Below are positions 1 through 8,028 of a stretch of DNA of 20,483 bases, one piece after another. The position numbers and the translations under genes are program-made. Position 1 is the first letter of the stretch; each line of letters opens with the position of its first letter. The DNA is from an uncultured Clostridia bacterium (lineage in GTDB: Bacteria > Bacillota > Clostridia > Oscillospirales > Acutalibacteraceae): contig CANONE010000021.1 of NCBI GenBank assembly GCA_947567585.1, positions 1 through 20,483 on the forward strand, read 5' to 3'. The notes beneath the pieces are model-generated. The model was not told the DNA's origin. It ran no database searches and saw only the letters and a list, made by a program, of their open reading frames with translations.

Positions 1-97
1 AGACAACTCCTTAAACTTCCATAGGTTTAATTTTACTGGCCGGCAAAACGGAATTTATTTATGTCGTGGATATTCGGGCGTCAAATCAATCAATTTA

Positions 98-136
98 TTT
101 GTCCGTCCTTCCTTATTTCAGCGGACAAAATTTTTT
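98..136 (+). terminator. Possible terminator near left edge
   Basis: An 8-bp inverted repeat (98-105 with 122-129) has a 16-nt loop and is followed on the plus strand by six T within 130-137. It would end a plus-strand transcript entering from the left and sits just beyond the stop of the minus-strand hydrolase. The loop is long and the stem AT/GC mixed, so this is tentative. Nothing else is recognisable in positions 1-149. Confidence 0.3.
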
Positions 137-149
137 CTTCTGAATTGTG

Positions 150-977
150 TCAATTCCGCGCAGTGGGCTTTATGGGCGGAGCGGGAAGCTTTTCCGAGTG
201 GAGTTTGTTCGCTAGGAAGAGGTCGTTGTTTATTAGGCGGCCCTGGGAGCCGAAGGAGACGGGGGGCTTTTGGTAGTCGTAGAGCAACAGGCATTCTTTA
301 GCGTAATCCGCTTCCTGGAGGACGCGGCCGTTCTCGTCAAAAACGGCGGTGGGGGCGGTGGGATTGCCGGAAAGGGTGTTGACGGACACCACCGGCATCA
401 CGTTTTCCATAGCCCGGGTTGTCAGATAGGATTTGACGGCGGCATAGCGTTCCGGCGAGGGCTCGGGCTGGGCATCGGAAAAGGAAACCACGCACAGATC
501 CGCGTTTTGGAGGTAGAGGGACCGGAAGAGCTCGGGAAAGCGCACGTCGAAACAGATGCGAAAGCCTACCCTGACGCCCTCTATCTCAAAAATACCCGGC
601 AGAGCCCCCCGGGTGAAATTGTCCGCGTCCCAGCCCCACAAGGCGGATTTATCGTAAAACCCCAGGAGCCGGCCGGCAGGGCTGAAAACCGCCATGGAGT
701 TATACCGCCGGCCATCCTCATAGCGGACGGCGCCTACGGCCAGGAAAAGGCTCCGCTCCTTTGCCAGGGCGGCGGTTTCATGCAGGGCTTGACGGATCTG
801 GGCGGGGTTCAGCTTATCCACCGTGGTTTCCAGGGGCGGATAGCAGCAAAGAGCGCATTCATGAAAGGCCAGCAGCCGTACTCCCTCTTTGGCGGCCAGT
901 GTGGCGGCGGTATGGATATGGCTCAAATTTTCCTTGATATCGTCCGTGCTGGCAAAGGGATACACAGCTATTTTCAT
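150..977 (-). CDS. Carbon-nitrogen hydrolase (nitrilase superfamily amidase)
   Basis: This 275-residue protein has the length and layout of a single-domain nitrilase/amidase. The Glu-Lys-Cys catalytic triad is visible: Glu40 in a FHECAL context, Lys110 in YDKSALWGWD and Cys142 in GFRICFDVRFPEL. Such enzymes hydrolyse the C-N bond of an amide or nitrile through a Cys thioester. No signal peptide or membrane segment is seen, so it should be cytosolic. Substrate cannot be assigned; omega-amidase, N-carbamoyl amidase and simple aliphatic amidase activities all use this fold. The ATG at 977 has a G-rich ribosome site (982-987) and lies about 27 nt below the predicted transcription start of a TTGACT-17-TACACT promoter. 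It is transcribed alone, divergently from the tepA-like gene. A Cys-rich stretch, residues 41-45 (CALCC), follows the catalytic Glu. Family confidence is high, substrate unknown. Confidence 0.9.
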   Translation of the reverse strand: MKIAVYPFASTDDIKENLSHIHTAATLAAKEGVRLLAFHECALCCYPPLETTVDKLNPAQIRQALHETAALAKERSLFLAVGAVRYEDGRRYNSMAVFSPAGRLLGFYDKSALWGWDADNFTRGALPGIFEIEGVRVGFRICFDVRFPELFRSLYLQNADLCVVSFSDAQPEPSPERYAAVKSYLTTRAMENVMPVVSVNTLSGNPTAPTAVFDENGRVLQEADYAKECLLLYDYQKPPVSFGSQGRLINNDLFLANKLHSEKLPAPPIKPTARN

Positions 978-1010
978 GGAACCCCCCGTATACGCAAAAA
1001 TTTTTGTAAC

Positions 1011-1039
1011 AGTGTAGCACGAAGGAACAGAAAAGTCAA
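1011..1039 (-). promoter_or_regulatory. SigA-type promoter for the hydrolase
   Basis: Reading the minus strand, a -35 of TTGACT (1034-1039) is separated by exactly 17 bp from a -10 of TACACT (1011-1016), preceded by TGC as an extended -10. It points into the hydrolase gene starting at 977. Confidence 0.75.
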
Positions 1040-1125
1040 GGAGGCGGCTTATCGTTGCAAAACCGGAAAAGTATCAAATGTACAAGTTAATAGACCACAC
1101 AAAATTTTTACTGGCATTCCAGCCC

Positions 1126-1154
1126 TTGCCGGGAGCGAGAAAAAGTGGTATAAT
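1126..1154 (+). promoter_or_regulatory. SigA-type promoter for the tepA-like gene
   Basis: TTGCCG (1126-1131), a 17-bp spacer and a perfect TATAAT (1149-1154) preceded by TGG (extended -10). Transcription would start near 1161, giving a leader of about 60 nt before the ATG at 1221. No other good promoter is seen up to spoIIIE, so it may drive tepA-uppP-spoIIIE together. Confidence 0.8.
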
Positions 1155-1220
1155 AAATCCCACGCGGTATGATTCCGGCCCGAGTGGGGCACACTCTCTG
1201 CAAAAGGAGTGTGCAGCGCA

Positions 1221-1997
1221 ATGAAAAAATCCGTAAGCAAAAAGCATGAGATAAAGGCTGTAAAAAACGCGGAGGAAAATCAGGATGAGCAGGAGAACGA
1301 GGAATACTCCCAGCAGCAAAAGCAGATTACTGAAAGCGGCTCGGTGGTGACCCACAGCCACGGGCACACCATCCACTGCTTGACGGTAATCGGACAGATT
1401 GAGGGCCACTATATCTTGCCTTCTCAAAATAAAACCACCAAATATGAGCATGTGATTCCCCAGATTGTGGCAGTGGAGGAGGATCCGGAAGTGGACGGCC
1501 TACTGATGCTGCTGAATACGGTGGGCGGCGATGTAGAGGCGGGCCTGGCCCTGGCGGAGCTGGTGGCCGGGATGAAAAAGCCCACCGTATCCTTAGTCCT
1601 TGGCGGAGGGCATTCCATTGGCGTGCCCTTGGCGGTGGCTGCGAAACGTTCCTTTATCGCGGAGTCCGCCTCTATGACCATCCATCCGGTACGGATGAAC
1701 GGCCTGGTGCTGGGCATCCCCCAGACTTTGGAGTATTTCCAGCGGATGCAGGACCGGATTACCAACTTTGTTACCCAGAACTCCAATATCACCAAAGAGC
1801 GCTTTACCACCTTGGCCATGAATACCCAAGAACTGGTCATGGATGTGGGCAGCGTTCTGGACGGGCCGGACGCGGTGGACGAGGGACTGATCGACGCTTT
1901 GGGCTCTCTTTCCGACGCCATGGACTGCCTGAACGAGATGATCGACAAAGAAAAGAAAAAGAAGCGCAAGCCCATAAAAAAGACTGCCTCCAAATAA
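1221..1997 (+). CDS. tepA: TepA-like ClpP-family serine peptidase
   Basis: A 258-residue ClpP/crotonase-fold protease of the translocation-enhancing (TepA/YmfB) type. The core from about residue 55 to 240 contains the oxyanion stretch NTVGGDVEAG (99-108), the nucleophile Ser132 in GGGHSIGVPLA and the catalytic His155 in MTIHPV. The first 40 residues are charged and Gln/Glu-rich, and the tail after 243 is a run of Lys. No signal peptide is seen. In Bacillus subtilis tepA lies just upstream of spoIIIE; here the order is tepA, uppP, spoIIIE, which supports the name. The ATG at 1221 is chosen because AAAAGGAG (1202-1209) serves as its ribosome site at a slightly long spacing of 11; the GTG at 1209 lies inside that site and is unlikely. 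Its substrate is not established. A generic ClpP paralogue is the main alternative. Confidence 0.85.
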   Translation: MKKSVSKKHEIKAVKNAEENQDEQENEEYSQQQKQITESGSVVTHSHGHTIHCLTVIGQIEGHYILPSQNKTTKYEHVIPQIVAVEEDPEVDGLLMLLNTVGGDVEAGLALAELVAGMKKPTVSLVLGGGHSIGVPLAVAAKRSFIAESASMTIHPVRMNGLVLGIPQTLEYFQRMQDRITNFVTQNSNITKERFTTLAMNTQELVMDVGSVLDGPDAVDEGLIDALGSLSDAMDCLNEMIDKEKKKKRKPIKKTASK

Positions 1998-2013
1998 GGC
2001 GGAAAAAGCGAAA

Positions 2014-2033
2014 AGCGGCCCCCAAAAGCCGCT
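2014..2033 (+). terminator. Weak hairpin after the tepA-like gene
   Basis: A 6-bp GC-rich stem (2014-2019 with 2028-2033, loop CCCCAAAA) lies 17 nt past the stop. There is no T-tract, so it is more likely an mRNA 3' hairpin or a partial attenuator than an efficient terminator. Confidence 0.25.
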
Positions 2034-2112
2034 ACATATCACACAGCCTCCTCCAAAACCCACCCACCCGCCGCCCCCAAAAAGGCGCGAACACGAAAAG
2101 TTTTTGAAGAGT

Positions 2113-2144
2113 CCAGAGAAACTTTTCTCAAAAAGTGTCTCTGG
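2113..2144. repeat. Palindromic repeat upstream of uppP
   Basis: Arms 2113-2126 (CCAGAGAAACTTTT) and 2131-2144 are reverse complements with one mismatch and a 4-nt loop, a 14-bp hairpin. It sits between tepA and uppP, ending 20 nt before the uppP ribosome site. Its look is that of a dispersed intergenic palindromic element rather than a terminator, as no T-tract follows. No second copy is in this window. The preceding stretch 2040-2095 is C-rich on the plus strand and holds nothing I recognise. Confidence 0.6.
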
Positions 2145-2176
2145 CCGCCGGAGGCAGGCAGACGAAAGGAGTACAT

Positions 2177-3121
2177 ATGACAATCTTAGACGCAATCCTA
2201 CAGGGCGTGATACAAGGCGCCACGGAGTTTCTTCCGGTGTCCAGCTCCGGGCACCTGTCCATATCCCAGCACATGTTTGGAATCCAGCTGCCGGGGATTC
2301 TCTTTGACGTGATGCTCCACCTAGGCACGCTCATTGCCGTGGTTTTCGTCTACCGGGAGCTGGTGTGGCGGCTGATTGTAGAGTTCTTCTCCCTGTGCGG
2401 CGACCTGTTCCGGGGCCGCTTCAAATGGGGGGAGATGAACGAGAACCGGCGGTTGATCTTTATGCTGCTGATTGGGCTTCTGCCGCTGTTTTTGCTGTTC
2501 TGCCCCATACCGGGTACAGACATGAAGATAAAGGATCTCTCCGAAAAGCTGGCTTCCGACACAGGCATTGTGGTGGAGGGCGTAGCCCTGCTGGCTACCA
2601 GCCTTTTGCTGACATTGGGCATTTTGGCGGGAAAGCGCCAGGGCGCCTACCGTCACGCCATGGGCCGCAACGGGAAAAAGGCCCCCGCGGGCGGCCGCCG
2701 CGGCCTTACCGTGCCGGACGCGGTAATAATCGGCTTCACCCAATGTCTGGCGGCGGTGTTCCCAGGGCTCTCCCGGTCCGGCTCCACCATGTCCGTTGGG
2801 CTGATGCGGGGGGTGAACCAGCAGACGGCCTTGGACTACAGCTTTGTTTTGGGGATTCCCTCCATTGCGGCGGCGGCGCTGGTGTCCTTAAAGGATGTGG
2901 GCTCCGCCGGCGAGGATATTGGATTGGTCCCGCTGCTGGTAGGGGTAGTCACCGCGGCTGTGGTGGGCTTTTTGGCTATTAAGCTGCTAAAGTGGATTGT
3001 CACCACCAACAAGCTCTACATTTTTGCAATTTACGCTTTTTTGGCCGGAGCGGCCGTAACCGTAACCGGCATCCTGGAACACAACGCCGGCATAAATCTT
3101 TTCACCGGCCAGCCGTTATAA
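2177..3121 (+). CDS. uppP: Undecaprenyl-diphosphatase UppP/BacA
   Basis: A 314-residue polytopic membrane protein of the BacA/UppP family, which dephosphorylates undecaprenyl diphosphate to recycle the lipid carrier of peptidoglycan and related polymers and can raise bacitracin tolerance. Both signature regions are intact: the N-terminal GATEFLPVSSSGHL (residues 14-27, with Glu17, Ser22-24 and His26) and PGLSRSG (196-202, with Arg200). Hydrophobic segments lie near 40-70, 92-110, 132-152, 181-195, 222-238, 249-270 and 280-300. A basic loop (153-177) separates the middle segments. The ATG at 2177 is set by GGAG at 2168-2171, five bases upstream; the frame is open further upstream but through the palindromic repeat. 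No promoter of its own is seen, so it probably shares the tepA transcript. An inserted uppP between tepA and spoIIIE is not the Bacillus arrangement. Confidence 0.95.
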   Translation: MTILDAILQGVIQGATEFLPVSSSGHLSISQHMFGIQLPGILFDVMLHLGTLIAVVFVYRELVWRLIVEFFSLCGDLFRGRFKWGEMNENRRLIFMLLIGLLPLFLLFCPIPGTDMKIKDLSEKLASDTGIVVEGVALLATSLLLTLGILAGKRQGAYRHAMGRNGKKAPAGGRRGLTVPDAVIIGFTQCLAAVFPGLSRSGSTMSVGLMRGVNQQTALDYSFVLGIPSIAAAALVSLKDVGSAGEDIGLVPLLVGVVTAAVVGFLAIKLLKWIVTTNKLYIFAIYAFLAGAAVTVTGILEHNAGINLFTGQPL

Positions 3122-3165
3122 TACTGATGTAAGCTCCACCCGTGAGGCGGCGTCTCGCGGTCTTA

Positions 3166-3179
3166 GGCGGTTTACCGCC
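3166..3179 (+). other. Short hairpin upstream of spoIIIE
   Basis: GGCGG and CCGCC (3166-3170, 3175-3179) flank a TTTA loop, about 7 nt before the spoIIIE ribosome site. No T-tract follows. It might limit ribosome access or simply be chance in GC-rich sequence. Confidence 0.25.
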
Positions 3180-3206
3180 CAGCAAGAGGAAGGACGTGTA
3201 AAAATC

Positions 3207-5867
3207 TTGGCGGAACAGAGAAGGACAGCAAAAAAACCGGCTCCCCGAAAGCCCGGGGGGGAGAGAAAATCCGGCGCGGGGAAGGCGAAAGCCTCCCCTG
3301 CTAGGCACGCGGCGGGCCAGCGGGGAAAGCAGCCCGCTAAACCCACGGCGGCGGAGATCCGGCAGAGGAATCAGGTTCGGGCGGTGGTGCTGTTTGCCTG
3401 CGCCATCTTTTTCGGGTGCCTGACCTTAATCGAGGGAGACAGCCTATGGAAGTGGGCGCACATGGCGATTCTAGGGCTTTTTGGCGGCTGGGCTATTTTG
3501 TGGCCGGTGCTGATGATTTATGTAGCGGTCATCACTACTTTGGACAAGCCCATGGGGTCCATTACCGGCAAAACCTGGCTGACAGCGGTGATTATCCTGC
3601 TGTTCTGCGCTACCGGGTATATTTTCGGCGGGGAGAAGATGGCTTCTGGAATGCCATTTTTTGACTACATAGCCGCCCTGTACCGAAATAACTCCGGCGT
3701 AGGCGGCGGCGTGCTGGGCGGGCTTGTGGGCCAGCTGCTGCTAAGCGCCGCGGGGCGGACTGGCGCGCAGATTATTATTATTCTGCTGCTGTTTGTCAGC
3801 GTTATGGTTTTGACAGGCACCACATTGATTGGGCTTTTCCGAACGATCCGTAAACCGGTGGACGTGGTGAGCGGAGGGATCCAGACTGCCCGCCAGCGCC
3901 GGGAGGAGGAGCGGGAGATTTTGGAAGAGGACCGCTTGACCAATATCGACGTTCCCCTGGAGGACGACCTGCCCCGGCACCCGGTTTCCAGCGATATGGC
4001 GTCGCTTTTTGTAAAACCGGAGCCCAAAAAGAAAAAGCCCCAGCGCAGCGAAAAGCTGGATAAGCTGGAGGAAGTTTTCGGCATAGAGAGCCGCCAGGCG
4101 GAACCCCCGCAGGAACCGGAGCCAGCGCCGCCGGAGGAGCCGCCGGAACCAGAGGAACCCCAGCTGCCCGCTTCTCCGGTGGTTTCGGAGAACCCGCCCC
4201 AGCCTATGCCGGAGTTTGAACCCGATCCCCCTGAGAGGGAGCCTATTTTCCAGGAGAAGCCCGAGCCTCGGGAAGAAATCCCCCTGCCCGCGCCCCGGAT
4301 GCAGCCGCCTCAGCCTCCCATGGCCGCGCCTGCCCAGGAGAATCTCTATCAGGCGGCGGAGCCAGGGGGCGCCTATTGCTTCCCGCCGGTGACCATGCTG
4401 GCCATAAGCCCCCAGGTGGACCACGCCAAGGAGACCGAAGAGCTGAATACCAATGGGCGCATTTTGGTGGATACCCTTAACAGCTTTGGCGTTTCCACCA
4501 AGATTATGGATATCTGCCGGGGCCCCTCCGTCACCCGGTATGAGATACAGCCCGCGCCGGGGGTGAAAATCAGTAAAATTACGAATCTAGCCGACGATTT
4601 GGCCTTGAACTTAGCGGCTACCGGCGTACGGATTGAAGCTCCCATCCCCGGCAAAGCGGCGGTGGGTATCGAGGTGCCTAACCGGGAGCGCAGTACCGTA
4701 CGGATGCGGGATCTGATCCAGTCCAATGCCTTCGGAACCTCCAAGTCGAAGCTGTCCGTGGCTTTAGGCCGGGATATCGCAGGCCAGCCCGTTGTAGCGG
4801 ACCTGGCCAGAATGCCGCATATTCTCATTGCGGGAACCACGGGCTCCGGTAAATCGGTGTGTACCAACTCCATGATTATCAGTATGCTTTATAAAGCCAG
4901 CCCGGACGAGGTGCGCTTTTTGATGATCGACCCCAAGTCAGTGGAACTTACCGCCTATAACGGCCTGCCCCACCTGCTGGTGCCGGTGGTTACCGATCCC
5001 CATAAGGCGTCCGGAGCCCTGGGGTGGGCGGTGAACGAGATGATGAAGCGCTACAAAATTTTTTCTGAGAATAACGTGCGGAATCTGCAGGGCTACAATC
5101 ATTTGGCCGAGACCATGAACTATGAGGATGAAAACGGCCAGCCTATGCCTGCCATGCCGCAGATCGTCATTATTATCGACGAGCTGGCGGACCTGATGAT
5201 GGCCGCCCCCAAAGAGGTGGAGGATTCCATCTGCCGCTTGGCCCAGCTGGCCCGGGCGGCCGGCATGCACCTGGTGGTGGCTACCCAGCGCCCCTCTGTG
5301 GACGTGGTGACGGGCCTGATTAAGGCCAACATCCCCAGCCGCATTGCCCTGACTGTATCCACGGCGGTGGATTCCCGGACCATCATCGACACTGTGGGCG
5401 CGGATAAGCTGCTGGGCCAGGGAGACATGCTCTTCGCGCCAGTGGGCTCCAATAAGCCGGTACGGGTGCAGGGCTGCTTTGTCAGCGAGGAGGAGGTTGC
5501 CTCCATTGTGGAGTTTGTGAAGAAGACAAAGGCCATTGACTATGACGAAAAGGTCATTGAGGAGATCGAGCGCAATGCCGCCAGCGCGGAAGCCAGCAAG
5601 CCTGAAGAGCCAGGAGGAGGGGACACGGACCCCATGATGGACGAGGCCATCAAGGTGGTGGTGGAGGCTGGCCAGGCCAGCACCTCCCTTTTGCAGCGGC
5701 GGCTGCGCCTGGGCTATGCCCGGGCCGGACGGCTGATTGACGAGATGGAGCAGTTGGGCATTGTGGGCCCCCACGAGGGCTCTAAATCCCGGCAGGTACT
5801 GATGACCTATAACCAGTGGCTGGAACGCAATATGCAAAAGCAGGATCCGCCGGAAAGCGGTACTTAG
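3207..5867 (+). CDS. spoIIIE: FtsK/SpoIIIE-family DNA translocase
   Basis: An 886-residue septal DNA pump. A basic N-terminus (1-57) precedes four to five membrane segments (about 58-76, 83-110, 123-141, 165-181, 186-211). A charged Pro/Glu-rich linker follows (about 227-390; densest 296-375). The motor has Walker A GTTGSGKS (543-550), Walker B in IVIIIDELADL (653-663) and the FtsK motif ATQRPSVDVVTG (692-703). The winged-helix gamma domain (about 808-868), which reads chromosome polarity sequences, is present. The protein moves DNA through the division or sporulation septum; proximity to tepA and to a sigF operon favours SpoIIIE over a purely vegetative FtsK, though the sequence cannot separate the two. 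The start is a TTG with GAGGAAGGA (3186-3194) at a long spacing of 12; the next in-frame ATG would remove the first membrane segment. Confidence in the family is very high. Confidence 0.96.
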   Translation: MAEQRRTAKKPAPRKPGGERKSGAGKAKASPARHAAGQRGKQPAKPTAAEIRQRNQVRAVVLFACAIFFGCLTLIEGDSLWKWAHMAILGLFGGWAILWPVLMIYVAVITTLDKPMGSITGKTWLTAVIILLFCATGYIFGGEKMASGMPFFDYIAALYRNNSGVGGGVLGGLVGQLLLSAAGRTGAQIIIILLLFVSVMVLTGTTLIGLFRTIRKPVDVVSGGIQTARQRREEEREILEEDRLTNIDVPLEDDLPRHPVSSDMASLFVKPEPKKKKPQRSEKLDKLEEVFGIESRQAEPPQEPEPAPPEEPPEPEEPQLPASPVVSENPPQPMPEFEPDPPEREPIFQEKPEPREEIPLPAPRMQPPQPPMAAPAQENLYQAAEPGGAYCFPPVTMLAISPQVDHAKETEELNTNGRILVDTLNSFGVSTKIMDICRGPSVTRYEIQPAPGVKISKITNLADDLALNLAATGVRIEAPIPGKAAVGIEVPNRERSTVRMRDLIQSNAFGTSKSKLSVALGRDIAGQPVVADLARMPHILIAGTTGSGKSVCTNSMIISMLYKASPDEVRFLMIDPKSVELTAYNGLPHLLVPVVTDPHKASGALGWAVNEMMKRYKIFSENNVRNLQGYNHLAETMNYEDENGQPMPAMPQIVIIIDELADLMMAAPKEVEDSICRLAQLARAAGMHLVVATQRPSVDVVTGLIKANIPSRIALTVSTAVDSRTIIDTVGADKLLGQGDMLFAPVGSNKPVRVQGCFVSEEEVASIVEFVKKTKAIDYDEKVIEEIERNAASAEASKPEEPGGGDTDPMMDEAIKVVVEAGQASTSLLQRRLRLGYARAGRLIDEMEQLGIVGPHEGSKSRQVLMTYNQWLERNMQKQDPPESGT

Positions 5868-5871
5868 TAAA

Positions 5872-6012
5872 CGGCGCGAAGCGGATAAAAATTTCGTCCA
5901 CCTTTTTAAAGGTGGCGGGGTGTGGGGTGGAACCCCACGACCTTGGGGGCGCCGCCCCCAAACCCCTGCCACCTTTGTAAAGGTGGACGAAATTTTTATC
6001 CGCTTCGTGCCG
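5872..6012. repeat. 141-bp near-perfect palindromic element
   Basis: Positions 5872-5920 pair with 5964-6012 as a 49-bp stem with one mismatch (5906/5978) and three G-U type pairs. The centre (5921-5963) carries two more hairpins: a 7-bp stem 5922-5928/5932-5938, and 5943-5951/5953-5961 with a one-base centre (effectively about 7 bp). Each long arm also contains its own small palindrome CCACCTTT-NN-AAAGGTGG. The element occupies 141 of the 150 bp between the spoIIIE stop (5867) and the stop of the convergent DUF342 gene (6018). Outward from each small palindrome lies ACGAAATTTTTAT, so it could act as a bidirectional terminator. Shorter relatives lie at 12921-12982 and 18192-18240. No flanking target-site duplication is obvious and it has no coding capacity. 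Confidence 0.85.
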
Positions 6013-6017
6013 GGCTT

Positions 6018-7781
6018 TTAGGTCATCAACCGGACCTTTCCATCCACCAGCATGGCGGTGCAATGGTGGGTTTCCGTGCGAATACGCAAAAGATCCTCCT
6101 GCATTTTAATCCGCGTACCAGGGTGGGCCACGTCAAAAATCAACCGGGGCCCCAGACCTTTTTCGCTGGCTTCCCGTTTTGCCTCCAAGCTCTTGTCATA
6201 CTGCTTGAGCTTGAGCCGGTCTACGGAAAGCTTCATGCGAAGCTTGGAGGTCCGGCTGGCCTTGGCGGGATTTTCCGGCTGGCGGTCCAACTCGGCCAGC
6301 TCGTTTTCCATCTCCTCAATTTCCGCCGCCAGCATACTGCGTTCCACATCCTCGCAGGGGACGCCTCCCAAAGTCAAGGTGGTGCGGACCTCGCCCCTGG
6401 AACCGAGGACATTGGCCTCCACCATCCGTGCCGCCCAGGTTTTCCCGCCGATAATGGCGCCCCGCCCGGTTTTAATGTAGACAGAGCCGTCGCAGTAGAC
6501 CTGGCAGCCCACAATGCATTCTGAGTGCAGATCGTTCCGGGCGTAAACATTACAGTTTTCCAGGTATTTTGCAAAAATATCTCCGTGGGCCCGCATGACC
6601 GCCTGGCTGTTGCCCTGGACGCCTTTAGCCAGCACCAGGTCGCCGCCGGCCTCAATGGTGCAGGCCCCTACCACGCCGTCCACCTTTATGCTGCCCATGG
6701 CCCGGACGGTGAAGCCGCTGCACACGTCGCCGGTGATGTGTACGTCCCCCAGGAAATTGACGCTTCCGGTGGAGTAGTCCACGTTTCCGGAAATCTGGAT
6801 GACAGGATTGATGCGGAACTTATTTCCGTGGAATTCCAAAGAGCCGGTTTTCCCGGCCAAAAGCTGGGAGCCATCCTGGGACATAAGGGTGTTGCGGCCC
6901 ATGGGGGCCACGGCGGGGACGCCGTTGGTGGTAGGCAGCTCTTTGCCCAGTACGTTTCGCCCCGGGACCCCTTGGGTGGGGGGGATGATATTGCAGATTA
7001 CCGTATCTTTTTCGATATTCTGCGTGTTGCCAACGGCGGTGTAGTCTACCCGGTCATATTCGTCCACCGGCAGCTGGCGTTCGCTGGTTCTGGGGTACAG
7101 GTCCTCTACCTCCCCGTTTTTTCCAGGAACGGGTTTAAGACCCTGGGCGACCAGGTACATTCGAAAATACCGGTCCTCCCGGTTGGGCAGGTCCTCTACA
7201 AAAGCTTCGTCAATACCATAGGTAACCTTCGCGCTGGCCAAAGCGGCGGAGACGTCCTTGGAGGAGAGCTCCTTTCCCTCTCCCACAGGGGGGAAAGCCA
7301 TGACCCAAGCTGAAAGCGGAAGCTTGGCCACATAGACCACTACCTGCGCGTCCAGATTCACGGGGGGCGCGTCCTCGGATTTTGGGGCAGCCTTACCCAG
7401 ACGGGCTGTAGCGGCGCTGGCCAAGAAGGTCTGCACACCGGTAATTTCTACGGCGGCTTCTTTCGGCGTAAAAGGCTGCTCTTCGGCATCCGGCGCTTCC
7501 AGACGCAGCTGGGGCGCGGGCAGCCAGCCGGTTTCGTCCCGGCGCAGCCGCCAAAGCTGTTGGACTGGGTGTTCTACGGAGAGGTCTAAGCCATACGGGT
7601 CTTCCGGCAGACTTCCCGGGCGCTGGCGCTCAGAGAGCTTTAGGGGCTTACGCTGCTCGGCCGGGGCGCTGTCTCTTTCAGAGCGCTCCGCTTTGTCCTT
7701 CTTTTTTCTCGCAAATTTGAATTTGTGGCTGAAAAAACGGAATTCCAAGAATTTTGTAATAAAAGAGGGTTTGTTTGGCAT
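6018..7781 (-). CDS. DUF342/FapA-like polymer-forming protein
   Basis: A 587-residue protein of the DUF342 (FapA) family. A very basic N-terminus (about residues 10-35, many Lys/Arg) is followed by a variable region and the DUF342 N-terminal part (about 150-200). Glycine-rich beta-helix repeats (about 330-470) contain recurring turns such as GNVDYSTGSV and GDVHITGDV. A Glu/Lys-rich coiled coil (about 480-540) ends in a short beta segment. No signal peptide or membrane helix is visible. Family members are linked to flagellar and membrane-associated assemblies, but no flagellar gene lies here and the role is unknown. Start: the frame extends to an ATG at 7829, but the promoter -10 (7840-7845) would place transcription start at about 7833, making that ATG nearly leaderless. 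The ATG at 7781 has GAGGTG (7791-7796) at spacing 9 and is preferred. It is convergent with spoIIIE across the palindromic element. Confidence 0.8.
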   Translation of the reverse strand: MPNKPSFITKFLEFRFFSHKFKFARKKKDKAERSERDSAPAEQRKPLKLSERQRPGSLPEDPYGLDLSVEHPVQQLWRLRRDETGWLPAPQLRLEAPDAEEQPFTPKEAAVEITGVQTFLASAATARLGKAAPKSEDAPPVNLDAQVVVYVAKLPLSAWVMAFPPVGEGKELSSKDVSAALASAKVTYGIDEAFVEDLPNREDRYFRMYLVAQGLKPVPGKNGEVEDLYPRTSERQLPVDEYDRVDYTAVGNTQNIEKDTVICNIIPPTQGVPGRNVLGKELPTTNGVPAVAPMGRNTLMSQDGSQLLAGKTGSLEFHGNKFRINPVIQISGNVDYSTGSVNFLGDVHITGDVCSGFTVRAMGSIKVDGVVGACTIEAGGDLVLAKGVQGNSQAVMRAHGDIFAKYLENCNVYARNDLHSECIVGCQVYCDGSVYIKTGRGAIIGGKTWAARMVEANVLGSRGEVRTTLTLGGVPCEDVERSMLAAEIEEMENELAELDRQPENPAKASRTSKLRMKLSVDRLKLKQYDKSLEAKREASEKGLGPRLIFDVAHPGTRIKMQEDLLRIRTETHHCTAMLVDGKVRLMT

Positions 7782-7839
7782 ACTTACGGACACCTCGCTT
7801 CCTTCAAACGCTAAAAACACAAACTCCATCCTACCCCAT

Positions 7840-7868
7840 TATATCCTGCCGGCGTGGTTTTGGCAAGC
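7840..7868 (-). promoter_or_regulatory. SigA-type promoter for the DUF342 gene
   Basis: On the minus strand, TTGCCA (7863-7868), a 17-bp spacer and a perfect TATAAT (7840-7845). It fixes the downstream ATG at 7781 as the likely start. The folC promoter lies back to back about 130 bp away; the AT-rich stretch between (7870-7990) shows no other clear signal. Confidence 0.75.
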
Positions 7869-7999
7869 GGGAAATAGGGAGAATTTGAAAGAAGATTTTA
7901 AGTGTTAAGAAAATAAGTTTTAATATTTTGGGCAGAGAAGCCCGCTCTTAAAACCTGCATTGCCAGGCGGCCTCAAAATGGCGGTCCAGCGCCCGCCGC

Positions 8000-8028
8000 T
8001 TGACGGTTTGCATGCGGGGTGGTATACT
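8000..8028 (+). promoter_or_regulatory. SigA-type promoter for folC
   Basis: TTGACG (8000-8005), a 17-bp spacer and TATACT (8023-8028) preceded by TGG (extended -10). The transcript would start near 8035, about 26 nt before the folC ATG, which excludes the in-frame GTG at 8019 as a start. Confidence 0.8.

Noticed and set aside
270..1172. A 300-codon plus-strand frame opposite the hydrolase
   Set aside because: The hydrolase has a full catalytic triad and promoter; the opposite frame runs through both promoters and has no family-like features.
4938..5972. A 344-codon minus-strand frame opposite spoIIIE
   Set aside because: It lies over the Walker-motif region of spoIIIE and starts inside the palindromic element; composition (His/Arg/Gly-rich) is that of a shadow frame.
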